Assembly: GCA_965229615.1 (NCBI GenBank)
Contig: OZ245890.1
Location: forward strand, 1 to 64,000
Reading direction: 5' to 3'
DNA length: 64,000 bases
Source: G965229615 sp965229615
GTDB taxonomy: Bacteria; Pseudomonadota; Alphaproteobacteria; Rickettsiales; Midichloriaceae
Shown: piece by piece, positions 9,014 to 17,689 of the stretch
Layout of the letters: each line of letters starts with the position of its first letter
Numbering within the stretch: the stretch's first letter is position 1
Made by a program: the position numbers and the translations under genes
The notes under the pieces: model-generated
Told to the model about the DNA's origin: nothing
Seen by the model: only the letters and a program-made list of their open reading frames with translations
The model's database searches: none

Positions 9014-10018
9014 TTAATATTGTAAACCTATTGCTAATCGCACTTGTGCTATTGTTTCTAGCACGGTATCATGCGCATTTTTTGTACCCTCCATTATAAC
9101 ATTCCTTAAATACTCTTTTTTTAATTTCATTCTTTTTTCCTGTATTGGTAGTAACATATTCTGGAGTGTAATGTTTAGTATTGATTTAATAGTAGTATCA
9201 CCTAATCCTCCTTTTCTATAATGTGCTTTCAAATCACTGACTTCTTCCTTATCATGATGGAACGCATCAAGATAACTAAAGATAACATTGCCTTCAACTT
9301 GTCCTGGATCACTTACTTTTATGTGATGTGGATCAGTATACATTGAGTACACCTTCTTTTTTATATCATCTGGTGAGTCTGATAAAAATATTGCATTCCC
9401 TAGTGATTTACTAGCCTTTGCATTACCATCAGTACCAACTAGTCTACCAACCTCACCAACCACTGGAGTAACCTCCTGTAAGCATGTTGTATTATATATT
9501 CTATTGAAACGACGTACAATTTCATTTGTCTGTTCAATCATTGGTAATTGGTCCTCACCTACAGGTACAATATCTGTTTTGAAGGCTGTAATGTCGGCAG
9601 CTTGACTAACAGGATAGCATAAAAATCCGGCTGGAATGGAGTTACTATATCCTTTTTGCTGAATTTCTGTTTTGATTGTAGGATTTCTTTCAAGTCTACT
9701 GAGAGTTACAAGATTAAGATAATACATTGTCAGTTCTGCTAGCTCAGGTATTTGTGATTGCAAGAATATCGTTGTTTTAAGTGGATCTATTCCAACTGAT
9801 ATATAGTCTGCTACAATTTCATACACATTTTCTGTAATTTTATCCGGATGCTCAAAATTGTCAGTAAGGGCCTGCACATCAGCGATCATAATATATTGTT
9901 TGTGTTCATCTTGGAGTCCGACTCTGTTTATCAATGAACCAACATAGTGTCCTAGATGCAGTTTACCTGTTGGCCTATCACCTGTTAATACAATCTTTGT
10001 TTTTCTATCTGCTACCAT
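9014..10018 (-). CDS. trpS: Tryptophanyl-tRNA synthetase
   Basis: This 334-residue class Ic synthetase charges tRNA-Trp. The N-terminal GDRPTGKLHLGHYVGSL contains the HIGH-type motif (HLGH), and GNAKASKSLGN is the KMSKS-type loop. The conserved VPVGEDQLPMIEQT and the length fit the family. It lies 28 bases upstream of the adaptor gene and 10 bases downstream of holA on the same strand, so holA-trpS-adaptor may form a transcript. Confidence 0.96.
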   Translation of the reverse strand: MVADRKTKIVLTGDRPTGKLHLGHYVGSLINRVGLQDEHKQYIMIADVQALTDNFEHPDKITENVYEIVADYISVGIDPLKTTIFLQSQIPELAELTMYYLNLVTLSRLERNPTIKTEIQQKGYSNSIPAGFLCYPVSQAADITAFKTDIVPVGEDQLPMIEQTNEIVRRFNRIYNTTCLQEVTPVVGEVGRLVGTDGNAKASKSLGNAIFLSDSPDDIKKKVYSMYTDPHHIKVSDPGQVEGNVIFSYLDAFHHDKEEVSDLKAHYRKGGLGDTTIKSILNITLQNMLLPIQEKRMKLKKEYLRNVIMEGTKNAHDTVLETIAQVRLAIGLQY

Positions 10019-10028
10019 ATTCAGTTAT

Positions 10029-11078
10029 TTATGATGATTTAATTTTGTTATTGCTATTGAGCATAAAGTCAAGCAAGCTTTGCGATAAAAGTGTTAGTGG
10101 GTTTGATATATCAAGTTTTTTTAAGTTACACTCAATATCAATGCACAGCTCTAAAAGCATGATGTTATTGTATAGATTACTTCTTTCAACTGCATTGATG
10201 AAATTCATCTTTTGTTTACCAAATACTGGTGGCTTGAGGTTATTAGTTGCTTGTTCAACATCAATATTGCTCATTTGTACTGATATTACCCTAGCTAAAA
10301 AATACTGCAGAAATCTTATTACCATTATATAGTTATTTTGAAATGAGTATAATGTCTCCAGCATATTGACTAAATCTTGTACAGCACCTGTTATAACTGC
10401 TATACATAGCAAATCAAGTTCTGACCCTTTATTACATGCTATGATACTCGACAATAACCTCAATGTTAAGTGTCTAGTCCTATTGCTTCCAAAATATAGT
10501 AGAATTTTATTGATCTCATTCTCTATGATTGCTCCGTCATTTATAATGTTATTTGCTAGGACTTGAGGTACTGATGTTTCATATGATATATTATTTCTTT
10601 TGAGGATTATAGTAATTTCCTTTGTAATCGTTTCAACATCACGAGTATAACAATGCAAGACTCCAACATCTTGATTTTTTTCAAGTAATTGCCTTAATTT
10701 GCCATTTTTTTTCAGTACACCTGCACATAATACCAAATTGTTTCTATTGTGTACTAATGATAACGATGTGTTTATAATTTGAGAGATTTCATCTTTACAG
10801 TTATTTATAACTATAAGTTTACCAGTATGAAATAAACTACCAGTAGTGAGGGAGTACTGTAACAATACAGGGTCATTGCATATTTCACTACTGTCCATAG
10901 CTATGATGTCAACATCATCACAATTGTTAACATACTGTGATCTGATTTTTGATATAAGTTTTTTTTTCATTACATATACATCACCTTCGTCATCACCGAA
11001 TATTAGCCAACATGGTATCTTTAAGTGCATTGCATTATCAGATATCATTTGCAAAAATTTATCACGATATAGTATCAT
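10029..11078 (-). CDS. holA: DNA polymerase III delta subunit
   Basis: This 349-residue protein is the clamp-loader delta subunit, which opens the beta clamp. The N-terminus PCWLIFGDDEGDVYVMKKKL matches the family's LxxGDExxLxxExxxxI pattern, and SLFHTGKLIVINN follows. The C-terminal helical domain (ARVISVQMSNID, PPVFGKQKMNFINAV) matches the HolA clamp-loader collar domain. Sequence identity to well-studied members must be low, but the motif order and length fit. It is the first gene of the minus-strand group holA-trpS-adaptor. Confidence 0.85.
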   Translation of the reverse strand: MILYRDKFLQMISDNAMHLKIPCWLIFGDDEGDVYVMKKKLISKIRSQYVNNCDDVDIIAMDSSEICNDPVLLQYSLTTGSLFHTGKLIVINNCKDEISQIINTSLSLVHNRNNLVLCAGVLKKNGKLRQLLEKNQDVGVLHCYTRDVETITKEITIILKRNNISYETSVPQVLANNIINDGAIIENEINKILLYFGSNRTRHLTLRLLSSIIACNKGSELDLLCIAVITGAVQDLVNMLETLYSFQNNYIMVIRFLQYFLARVISVQMSNIDVEQATNNLKPPVFGKQKMNFINAVERSNLYNNIMLLELCIDIECNLKKLDISNPLTLLSQSLLDFMLNSNNKIKSS

Positions 11079-11484
11079 AACTGTTATTAATAGTGGTTAT
11101 AATGTTATAGCTGGCATAGCATTCAAAATATTGTTTATTCCTGACATAATTTTTTATACATATATAATTAGTATCAGCAAGCAGCGTATCAGTCAAATTC
11201 ATGTAAAGTTCAGTAAACTCATACATATTATGATATTTCCAAATAATAATTATAACTCAAAGTTGCAAATAGTAATTGTTTATACACCTATAAATTGCTA
11301 CAATTTAATAAGATGCACTGGAAATTCATCAGTATATAACGTCATCAAAACATGGGGGGGATATATGATAACATATCACTATCACTACAATACTATATTA
11401 ATTTATAGCATATACCTACAATATCATATCATACAATATCATGACTGTTTACATAAACGATTTTGTGTTAGTATAATAAATGAT
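11079..11484. other. Intergenic region between holA and a small membrane protein
   Basis: This 406-base AT-rich stretch shows no gene I can support. Open frames run through it, but the encoded strings are Tyr/His/Ile-rich and not protein-like. It must hold the divergent promoters of holA and the plus-strand gene at 11485. A G-run at ~11355-11360 is the only notable base composition. Confidence 0.5.
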
Positions 11485-11925
11485 ATGGCAAGCATACTAC
11501 ATAAAACAAAAAACAAAGCTATAAGTATTATAGCATTAAATAATAAGTATATGCATACAAAAAGGAAGATAAATAAACAAACAATATATAAAAACAAAAA
11601 ACAAACACATGATAGATACAAAAAAGACGATTCTATATTGACATATGCTATTGTCACACTACCTATTATTGGCATAATCCATGGCTTGCAATATCTATTG
11701 CATAATTTTCATCTAACATTAAAACGGTACAAAAACAAAAAAGTACGACATACAACTTTTTTGAAGGAAATACTCAAAACTTCCGTTAGAATACTCTCAA
11801 TATTAATAATCATTGGTACTGTTGTGCTATTCACAATGTCATCATCGAATTCAGCATTGAGCATGTTAATTCTAGCTTTTATCATAGGTATTATAGGTGA
11901 AAATAGCTATAGAAGCACACAATAG
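11485..11925 (+). CDS. Hypothetical small membrane protein, 146 aa
   Basis: I do not recognise this protein. It has a lysine-rich cytoplasmic N-terminal third, a first hydrophobic segment (ILTYAIVTLPIIGIIHGLQ, residues ~51-69), a basic middle, and a hydrophobic hairpin near residues 100-138 (ILSILIIIGTVVLF, LSMLILAFIIGIIG). The frame stays open far upstream, but the preceding residues are Tyr/His-rich and look non-coding. The ATG at 11485 is therefore preferred, and 11366 (preceded by GGGGGG) is an alternative. It lies 101 bases upstream of the YihY-family gene. Confidence 0.5.
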   Translation: MASILHKTKNKAISIIALNNKYMHTKRKINKQTIYKNKKQTHDRYKKDDSILTYAIVTLPIIGIIHGLQYLLHNFHLTLKRYKNKKVRHTTFLKEILKTSVRILSILIIIGTVVLFTMSSSNSALSMLILAFIIGIIGENSYRSTQ

Positions 11926-12026
11926 TACAGGCATACATCTATACCTTTGACAAGGCTATCATGTTAATATACAAGTTCATAAGTTATTTTAATACAACAT
12001 ATTTTTTCAACAATATTATATATTTG

Positions 12027-12980
12027 ATGAATGAAAAATCCATTATAAAAACTTTGAGTAAAGCAGTTGTTTGTTATAAAAATGCAGCAATTGATACAAT
12101 AAAGCATGATGGTATAGAACATGCAGGATACATATCATTCCTTTGCATGCTATCAATATTTCCATTTTTTATATTTTTCTCTGCTGTATTATCTAGCAAT
12201 CAGTATTTGCATGATGCTCTTAAAGAAACAATATTTTCCATTACAAATTACCTCTTGGATAGTAAGAGCAACTTTGCAGTGTTGATAGCACCTCTACAAC
12301 CAAGGTTAGAAGAAATAATTTATACACCACCACAATCATTTTTAGGGCTCGCAATTTTTAGTATTATATGGTCAGCTTCATCTCTTCTTGAGGGGTTGAG
12401 TACAATCCTCAACAGGGCATATAGAGTGTCCAAGGTGCAACCTTACATGCTAAGAAGACTTATGAGTATTTTTAGATTCATCTTAATAATATTTGTGGTT
12501 GTAATGATTGCTATCGCAATCAAACTCATACCACTTCTTTTGGAGCTCATTACTAATTCAATAAAAATATTTGAAAAAAACATCATTGCATTAACATTTG
12601 TTATAAAATTATTTGATCAGTTTTCGTTCTTCAACAAATATATAAATAGTTCAATATCTATCGGGATTACCTTCCTGTTTTTGTCATACCTGTACTATTT
12701 GATACCGAATAAGAAACAAAAATTCATGCATACATTCCCTGGAACCTTCAATACTATAATTTGGTGGTGGCTATCGACAAACGCATTGCAATATTATATA
12801 ATGGTATTCCCACAGGTAAACCTTGTGTATGGTAGTATAGCTGGGATGATTATAACGTTATTGTATTTTCATATGTGTGGTATAGTATTTATATATGGTG
12901 CAGAGTTAAATTACTGGTTTAGCGTTATTTTTTTCTATAGCAGGGCCAACAATAAATTTGACAAGTTATTAAATGATTAG
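12027..12980 (+). CDS. YihY/BrkB (UPF0761) family inner-membrane protein
   Basis: This 317-residue protein has six hydrophobic segments and the family signature near the N-terminus (DGIEHAGYISFLCMLSIFPFFIF). It also has IIWSASSLLEGLSTILNRAYRV and GSIAGMIITLLYFHMCGIVFIYGAELN. The family was once misnamed RNase BN, and its molecular role is unsettled. The frame is open to 11961, but the ATG at 12027 starts just before the conserved N-terminal helix. The end overlaps thrS by eight bases, so the two are probably cotranscribed. Confidence 0.9.
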   Translation: MNEKSIIKTLSKAVVCYKNAAIDTIKHDGIEHAGYISFLCMLSIFPFFIFFSAVLSSNQYLHDALKETIFSITNYLLDSKSNFAVLIAPLQPRLEEIIYTPPQSFLGLAIFSIIWSASSLLEGLSTILNRAYRVSKVQPYMLRRLMSIFRFILIIFVVVMIAIAIKLIPLLLELITNSIKIFEKNIIALTFVIKLFDQFSFFNKYINSSISIGITFLFLSYLYYLIPNKKQKFMHTFPGTFNTIIWWWLSTNALQYYIMVFPQVNLVYGSIAGMIITLLYFHMCGIVFIYGAELNYWFSVIFFYSRANNKFDKLLND

Positions 12981-14871
12981 GATTACGTTGATTGATGGGA
13001 AGGTGTTGCAATTCCCACAAGGGATAGATGGTATGGAAATTGCGAAATCAATTGGTATGTCATTTGCCAAAGGTGTTTTGGCAATGGAAGTTAATGGAAA
13101 GGTGTGCGATTTATCAACACAGTTAGAAACTGATGCAGTGATAAAATTTATTACAGTGAATGATGAAAAGGGATTGGAGATTATACGACATGATACTGCA
13201 CATGTTTTAGCTCAAGCAGTTAAAGAACTATATCCTGAAGCGCAAATCACAATAGGGCCTGTTATAAAGGATGGATTTTACTATGATTTTGCTCATGAGA
13301 AATCGTTCTCAACTGATGATCTCAGTAAGATCGAATCAAGAATGCATGAGATAGTTAGGAAAAATAGTGGTTTTATACGTAAGATTGTCTCGCACGATGA
13401 AGCAATTAGTATATTCAAGGAAATTGGTGAGAACTATAAGATTGAAATAATAGATGCATTGCCATCAGATGAGCCAATATCAGTATATTATCAAGGAGAG
13501 TTTTTTGACCTATGCAGAGGACCACATGGATCATCAATGCAACACATCAAAGCATTCAAGTTGATGAAAGTGTCCGGAGCATACTGGAGAGGAGATAATA
13601 CCAAGCCAATGCTACAGAGGATTTATGGTACAGCGTGGGCCACTGAAGAACAATTGAAGAGTTATTTACATTGTCTTGAAGAAGCAGTGAAACGAGATCA
13701 TAGAGTTTTAGGAAAAGAAATGGATCTATTTCACTTCCAAGATGATGCGCCAGGAACAGTTTTTTGGCATCACAAGGGATGGCAGATGTTCCAGATTCTT
13801 GTGAATTTTATTCGAGATAGACAAAACTCACAAGGATATATAGAAGTGAATACACCTGAACTATTAGATCGCTCAATATGGGAAACCTCAGGACATTGGG
13901 AGAAATTTAAGGAAAATATGTTCGTAGCTCATGCGATGGATGAAGGTAGAGAATATGCAATCAAGCCAATGAGTTGTCCAGGAGCGGTACAGATATATAA
14001 TCATGGCATAACTAGTTATAGAGACCTACCAATTAGAATGGCGGAATTTGGTAAGGTGCATAGATTTGAACCATCAGGTGCACTTCATGGACTGATGAGA
14101 GTTAGGGGTTTCACACAAGATGATGCGCATATTTTTTGTACTGAAGATCAAATCCATGAGGAATCACTCAAGGCTTGTGATTTTGCAATGTCAGTATATA
14201 AGGCTTGTGGGTTTGATGACGTTATACTAAAAATATCTGACAGACCCGAAAAAAGAATTGGTTCAGATGATGTGTGGGACAAGGCAGAGGCTGCATTAAT
14301 AATGGCAGCTGAAGGAATAAATATGCACTACGAAATTAATAAGGGAGAAGGAGCATTCTATGGCCCTAAAATAGAGTTTACATTACGTGATGCTATAGGC
14401 CGCGACTGGCAAATAGGTACATTACAGGTTGACTTTAATTTACCACAGAGGTTTAATGCTGTTTATACTGGTGTAGATGGTGCTAAACGTCATCCGATAA
14501 TGCTACATAGGGCAATACTTGGTTCTATCGAACGTTTTATCGGAATAATGCTGGAGCACTATGCAGGTAATGTACCACTATGGCTTGCGCCAACTCAAGT
14601 TATTGTGGTAGCAATAAGTGGTGAGCAAGTGCCGTACGCAAAGCAAGTTTGCGAGGAACTGCTCAAAGCGAATATAAGAGCAGAGGTTGATGTTGATAAT
14701 CAAACTCTCAGTTATAAATTGCGCAGGCATATCATAGCAAAGACACCGCTTGTTGGAGTTGTAGGTAACAATGAAGTAAGAGATGATACTATAACTGTTA
14801 GAAAATTAGGACATAATTCTCAAGATGTTATGAGCACATCAGAGTTAATATCGATGATAAGAAACCAATAG
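12973..14871 (+). CDS. thrS: Threonyl-tRNA synthetase
   Basis: This 632-residue class II synthetase charges tRNA-Thr. The N-terminal TGS domain is followed by the editing domain (HDTAHVLAQAV, CRGPHGSSM). The catalytic core carries the zinc ligand Cys in KPMSCPGAV, motif 2 (FGKVHRFEPSGALHGLMRVRGF) and motif 3 (MLHRAILGSIERFI). A C-terminal anticodon-binding domain completes the protein. It is full length. It overlaps the preceding YihY gene by eight bases, and its TAG shares one base with the infC GTG start. Confidence 0.97.
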   Translation: MIRITLIDGKVLQFPQGIDGMEIAKSIGMSFAKGVLAMEVNGKVCDLSTQLETDAVIKFITVNDEKGLEIIRHDTAHVLAQAVKELYPEAQITIGPVIKDGFYYDFAHEKSFSTDDLSKIESRMHEIVRKNSGFIRKIVSHDEAISIFKEIGENYKIEIIDALPSDEPISVYYQGEFFDLCRGPHGSSMQHIKAFKLMKVSGAYWRGDNTKPMLQRIYGTAWATEEQLKSYLHCLEEAVKRDHRVLGKEMDLFHFQDDAPGTVFWHHKGWQMFQILVNFIRDRQNSQGYIEVNTPELLDRSIWETSGHWEKFKENMFVAHAMDEGREYAIKPMSCPGAVQIYNHGITSYRDLPIRMAEFGKVHRFEPSGALHGLMRVRGFTQDDAHIFCTEDQIHEESLKACDFAMSVYKACGFDDVILKISDRPEKRIGSDDVWDKAEAALIMAAEGINMHYEINKGEGAFYGPKIEFTLRDAIGRDWQIGTLQVDFNLPQRFNAVYTGVDGAKRHPIMLHRAILGSIERFIGIMLEHYAGNVPLWLAPTQVIVVAISGEQVPYAKQVCEELLKANIRAEVDVDNQTLSYKLRRHIIAKTPLVGVVGNNEVRDDTITVRKLGHNSQDVMSTSELISMIRNQ

Positions 14872-15425
14872 TGATATTATATAAACAAATAAAGAGGTAT
14901 ACTATATCAAACAATAACAACAAACTGCAGACAAAAATAAACGAACAAATTAGGAGTCCGCAGGTTAGAGTAATAAATGCAGATGGCAAGATGATGGGTA
15001 TTATGAGTACAAGAGATGCACTTTATAATGCTCGCAAAAGTGAATTGGATCTTGTCGAGATATCACCTAATGCTGAACCGCCAGTGTGCAAAATAATGGA
15101 CTTTGGCAAATACCGCTACGAACAGCAAAAGAAAGCCAATGAGGCACGTAAAAACCACAGAACTATTGAAACGAAGGAAATAAAAGTACGTCCAAATATT
15201 GGTTTTGGTGACTACACTGTAAAGCTAAAGAATGCAGAAAGGTTCATTACTGACAAAAACAAGGTTAGAATATCGATGCAGTTCAGAGGTAGAGAAATCA
15301 CCCACATAGATGTTGGACTAGTAATAATTAATAGATTCAAAGATGATCTAGTAGATATAACGAAAGTTGAAGTAGAGCCTAAAAAAGAAGGTAAGCAAAT
15401 ATTCATGATATTAGCACCCAAATAA
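14871..15425 (+). CDS. infC: Translation initiation factor IF-3
   Basis: IF-3 keeps ribosomal subunits apart and proofreads start codons. This 184-residue protein shows the N-domain (INEQIRSPQVRVINADGK), a basic linker (YEQQKKANEARKNHR) and the C-domain (KEIKVRPNIGFGDYTVKLKN, MQFRGREITH). The frame starts with GTG at 14871, whose first base is the last base of the thrS stop, giving tight coupling. Many infC genes use rare start codons for self-regulation. Nearby ATA/ATT codons cannot be excluded as the true start. The usual downstream rpmI-rplT is absent. Confidence 0.93.
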   Translation: MILYKQIKRYTISNNNNKLQTKINEQIRSPQVRVINADGKMMGIMSTRDALYNARKSELDLVEISPNAEPPVCKIMDFGKYRYEQQKKANEARKNHRTIETKEIKVRPNIGFGDYTVKLKNAERFITDKNKVRISMQFRGREITHIDVGLVIINRFKDDLVDITKVEVEPKKEGKQIFMILAPK

Positions 15426-15510
15426 CACGGTGTGCTACCGTACCAAAAAACTCCCTAAAAATCCGATCAAGCAATATTTCAAATGCATCTCAATGGGAAA
15501 ACAATGCATT

Positions 15511-15546
15511 CATAGTAGTGACCCATATCACAACATCACTACTATG
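15511..15546 (-). terminator. Hairpin terminator after mini-ORF copy 1
   Basis: A perfect 11-bp stem, CATAGTAGTGA (15511-15521) with TCACTACTATG (15536-15546), encloses a 14-base loop. Read on the minus strand it lies 18 bases after the mini-ORF stop and is followed by a T-rich stretch (TTGTTTT), as expected for an intrinsic terminator. The same hairpin is in repeat copy 2. Confidence 0.6.
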
Positions 15547-15564
15547 GATAAGGATTTTTTACAA

Positions 15565-15645
15565 CTATGGTTGTCTTTTCAATCCTTCAAGAGCAACAAG
15601 TGAAATAAATGCAAATGTGCAAATATAAGCTGCTAATTTTCTCAT
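15565..15645 (-). CDS. 26-aa hydrophobic mini-protein, copy 1
   Basis: The ORF starts MRKLAAYICTFAF, continues through a hydrophobic core to ISLVALEGLK and ends RQP. A basic start, one ~15-residue hydrophobic span and a charged tail resemble small single-span membrane proteins or type I toxin-like peptides. It has its own promoter upstream (15712-15741) and a hairpin downstream. The second copy at 17511-17591 differs by only two residues (R2K, Q25A) plus one silent change. No Shine-Dalgarno better than AAAG is seen. The function is unknown, and translation is an inference from conservation between copies. Confidence 0.45.
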   Translation of the reverse strand: MRKLAAYICTFAFISLVALEGLKRQP

Positions 15646-15711
15646 TTCTTTATGTATTTTTTGTTCCTGCCCTTTTGGTCGGTCGGGAAACTCTTTCCTG
15701 CCGCAATATCA

Positions 15712-15741
15712 AGCTTATTCATACATGAGTAATGTTGTCAA
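15712..15741 (-). promoter_or_regulatory. Promoter of mini-ORF copy 1
   Basis: On the minus strand TTGACA (15736-15741) is followed by an 18-base spacer and TAAGCT (15712-15717). The -35 is perfect and kept in both repeats. The -10 is weak here and better in copy 2 (TAGACT). Confidence 0.45.
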
Positions 15742-15906
15742 CATCTTTTTTTACTTTTTGCAATATTTTTTTTTGATGGTTTTAAGATGCATATTTTGAT
15801 GGTGTTAATGGATCAAATAATATATATAGTCGAAACTTTATAATGAAATGTGGACGATTAAAATAATAGCAATTATTATTCCCCATCCTATTATGAATAT
15901 GTTCAT

Positions 15907-17424
15907 TTATGCAATTACTTGCAGTTTATTTGTGAAAATCCGTGTAGGCATGAGATGAGGTCTATATTTCTTAATAAGGCAATGTGTCAATGCGAAAACA
16001 AAAGCATTCATAATAACACCAGTTGCAACACTAATAGTACCAAGTTCTCCTGCATACATATATCCCATTACAACACCTAAAACGCCACCCATGACAGATA
16101 TACCATATGTGACATTAGCTGTTCTAAAGCCCATAAACCCTGCACAAAGTGGGATTAATACTATTGGTTCCCATATATTACATATCATCCATGTTGTTTT
16201 AACAATATCATCCATATGTAGTGCAAAAAACATTGATAGTATTCCTATGATTATTGTTGACTTTTTTATCATCCTCATCCTTCTTCCTTCATTGTCATAC
16301 CACCTATTCGTCAAATCATATCCAATCAATGTAGCTGTTGCATGCAACCAAGAGTCTGCTGTTGACATTATTATTGCAAACATTCCTACAACCAGCATTG
16401 TTCCAACTACCTGTGGCACACAATTATGCATGAAATATGAAAATGCATTTATTGGTGTCATTTCCGGTGACTTCACTACCACTATCAAGCCTATCATATA
16501 TATCATTAGTGAAAAGATGAAATCAACATATGCAATGCTCTTGAAGGTTGAACGCAACTGTTTCCTATTATCAGCCATCAAATATCTTTGTATAAATGGA
16601 CCATATGTCACTGGAATCAACCTAAATAGTATTATACTGAAAAATACAGAGATGTTACCACTATGCAAATGCAATTCCTTATGAGTACTTGGGAGTTTAT
16701 CAATTAAATTATTTATACCTCCAACATCATTCAAACCGCAAATCACAGCTATAAATATTACAAGAAAAAAGAATGCAAATTGTATCATATCAGTCAACAT
16801 CACAGCTCTAATACCACTCAATGAATAAATAATTACCACGGTCATTGGCACTATAACACTCCAATGCCTTGAATATCCAAACAGTTCATGGCATACATCA
16901 GCAAATGCCATACATTGTACACCCAACACACCTATACCCATCACTAGAGAACAGGCATTTGATACATATGCACCAACACCACCATACAACTTATACATTA
17001 CATCACCTAACGAATAACAATCGTGGAATTTCCTTATATGTTTTGAGAATACTTTACTTGCAATCAGCCAGTATATTGGAATTAGAAACACTAGACACAT
17101 ATATATCATACCCATATCGTATACCTTGGTGGTAGCACCTGCTGTGATATCACCACCCACATATGTTGCAAAAATAGTAGCAACTATTGCAAAGGTTGTA
17201 TACTTTGGACTCACTACACTAGTATATCTTGTGCCTCTGATGACAAACCTGCCATCAACCGTCCCACTGTAGATGTGCTCATGTTTTTCTTTATAACTTT
17301 CCTTGCCAAGGATGAAATCCTTTATGGATGATGCTTTTTTTACACTTAATGCAACCTTCAACAGTGCCATGAGGGCTACTATTAGTATCACTGTGTTGCC
17401 TCTTGCTATTACATCCATTTTCAC
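15907..17424 (-). CDS. Sodium:solute symporter family transporter
   Basis: This 505-residue protein has about thirteen hydrophobic segments and belongs to the SSS family (PutP/PanF/SglT type). Family features include IFATYVGGDITAGATTK in an early helix, SLSGIRAVMLTDMIQFAFFF (the core SGGxxAVxxTDxxQ-type motif), and MLVVGMFAIIMSTADSWLHATATL (helix with STADS). The substrate cannot be read from sequence. The start may be M1 or M3. The gene is bracketed by two ~340-base direct repeats, 15 bases upstream of its start and 74 bases after its stop, so it sits on a repeat-bounded cassette. Confidence 0.9.
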   Translation of the reverse strand: MKMDVIARGNTVILIVALMALLKVALSVKKASSIKDFILGKESYKEKHEHIYSGTVDGRFVIRGTRYTSVVSPKYTTFAIVATIFATYVGGDITAGATTKVYDMGMIYMCLVFLIPIYWLIASKVFSKHIRKFHDCYSLGDVMYKLYGGVGAYVSNACSLVMGIGVLGVQCMAFADVCHELFGYSRHWSVIVPMTVVIIYSLSGIRAVMLTDMIQFAFFFLVIFIAVICGLNDVGGINNLIDKLPSTHKELHLHSGNISVFFSIILFRLIPVTYGPFIQRYLMADNRKQLRSTFKSIAYVDFIFSLMIYMIGLIVVVKSPEMTPINAFSYFMHNCVPQVVGTMLVVGMFAIIMSTADSWLHATATLIGYDLTNRWYDNEGRRMRMIKKSTIIIGILSMFFALHMDDIVKTTWMICNIWEPIVLIPLCAGFMGFRTANVTYGISVMGGVLGVVMGYMYAGELGTISVATGVIMNAFVFALTHCLIKKYRPHLMPTRIFTNKLQVIA

Positions 17425-17456
17425 TTTGAATATATTTTAGGGAAAAACAATGCATT

Positions 17457-17492
17457 CATAGTAGTGACCCATATCACAACATCACTACTATG
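17457..17492 (-). terminator. Hairpin terminator after mini-ORF copy 2
   Basis: The same 11-bp stem as copy 1 (17457-17467 with 17482-17492, 14-base loop), followed on the minus strand by a T-rich run. It sits between mini-ORF copy 2 and the symporter start, so it could limit read-through into the symporter. Confidence 0.6.
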
Positions 17493-17510
17493 GATAAGGA
17501 TTTTTTACAA

Positions 17511-17591
17511 CTATGGTGCTCTTTTCAATCCTTCAAGAGCAACAAGTGAAATAAATGCAAATGTGCAAATATAAGCTGCTAGTTTTTTCAT
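17511..17591 (-). CDS. 26-aa hydrophobic mini-protein, copy 2
   Basis: The ORF starts MKKLAAYICTFAF and ends with LKRAP. It has the same length, hydrophobic span and flanking signals as copy 1. The nucleotide differences in the ORF are four in 81. Substitutions are conservative (Lys for Arg) or at the tail (Ala for Gln). It lies directly upstream of the symporter gene on the same strand. It could be a small membrane partner of the transporter, a regulatory leader peptide, or part of an unrelated repeat. Confidence 0.45.
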   Translation of the reverse strand: MKKLAAYICTFAFISLVALEGLKRAP

Positions 17592-17659
17592 TTTACTATA
17601 TGTATTTTTTGTTCCTGCCCTTTTGGTCGGTCAGGAAACTTTTTCCTGCCGCAATATCT

Positions 17660-17689
17660 AGTCTATTTATACTTATTAACGCTTGTCAA
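17660..17689 (-). promoter_or_regulatory. Promoter of mini-ORF copy 2 (and perhaps the symporter)
   Basis: On the minus strand TTGACA (17684-17689), an 18-base spacer and TAGACT (17660-17665). The predicted start is near 17653, giving a ~60-base leader with a small GGAAA/TTTCC hairpin before the mini-ORF. Confidence 0.5.

Larger units (their letters stand above)
15495..15832. repeat. Direct repeat copy 1 flanking the symporter gene
   Basis: This ~338-base unit recurs at 17440-17781 in the same orientation, at roughly 90-95% identity by eye. It contains, on the minus strand, a promoter, a short leader with a small hairpin (GGAAA-GAG-TTTCC), a 26-codon hydrophobic ORF and an 11-bp stem hairpin. 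It begins 69 bases after the infC stop and ends 74 bases beyond the 3' end of the symporter gene. Confidence 0.93.

Noticed and set aside
10846..11484. Upstream part of a 359-codon plus-strand frame overlapping holA
   Set aside because: It is antisense to holA for over 200 bases, then Tyr/His-rich and not protein-like. Only the part from 11485 looks coding.
15436..15450. ACGGT-GTGCT-ACCGT hairpin after infC as a terminator
   Set aside because: The stem is only five bases and no T-run follows on the plus strand.
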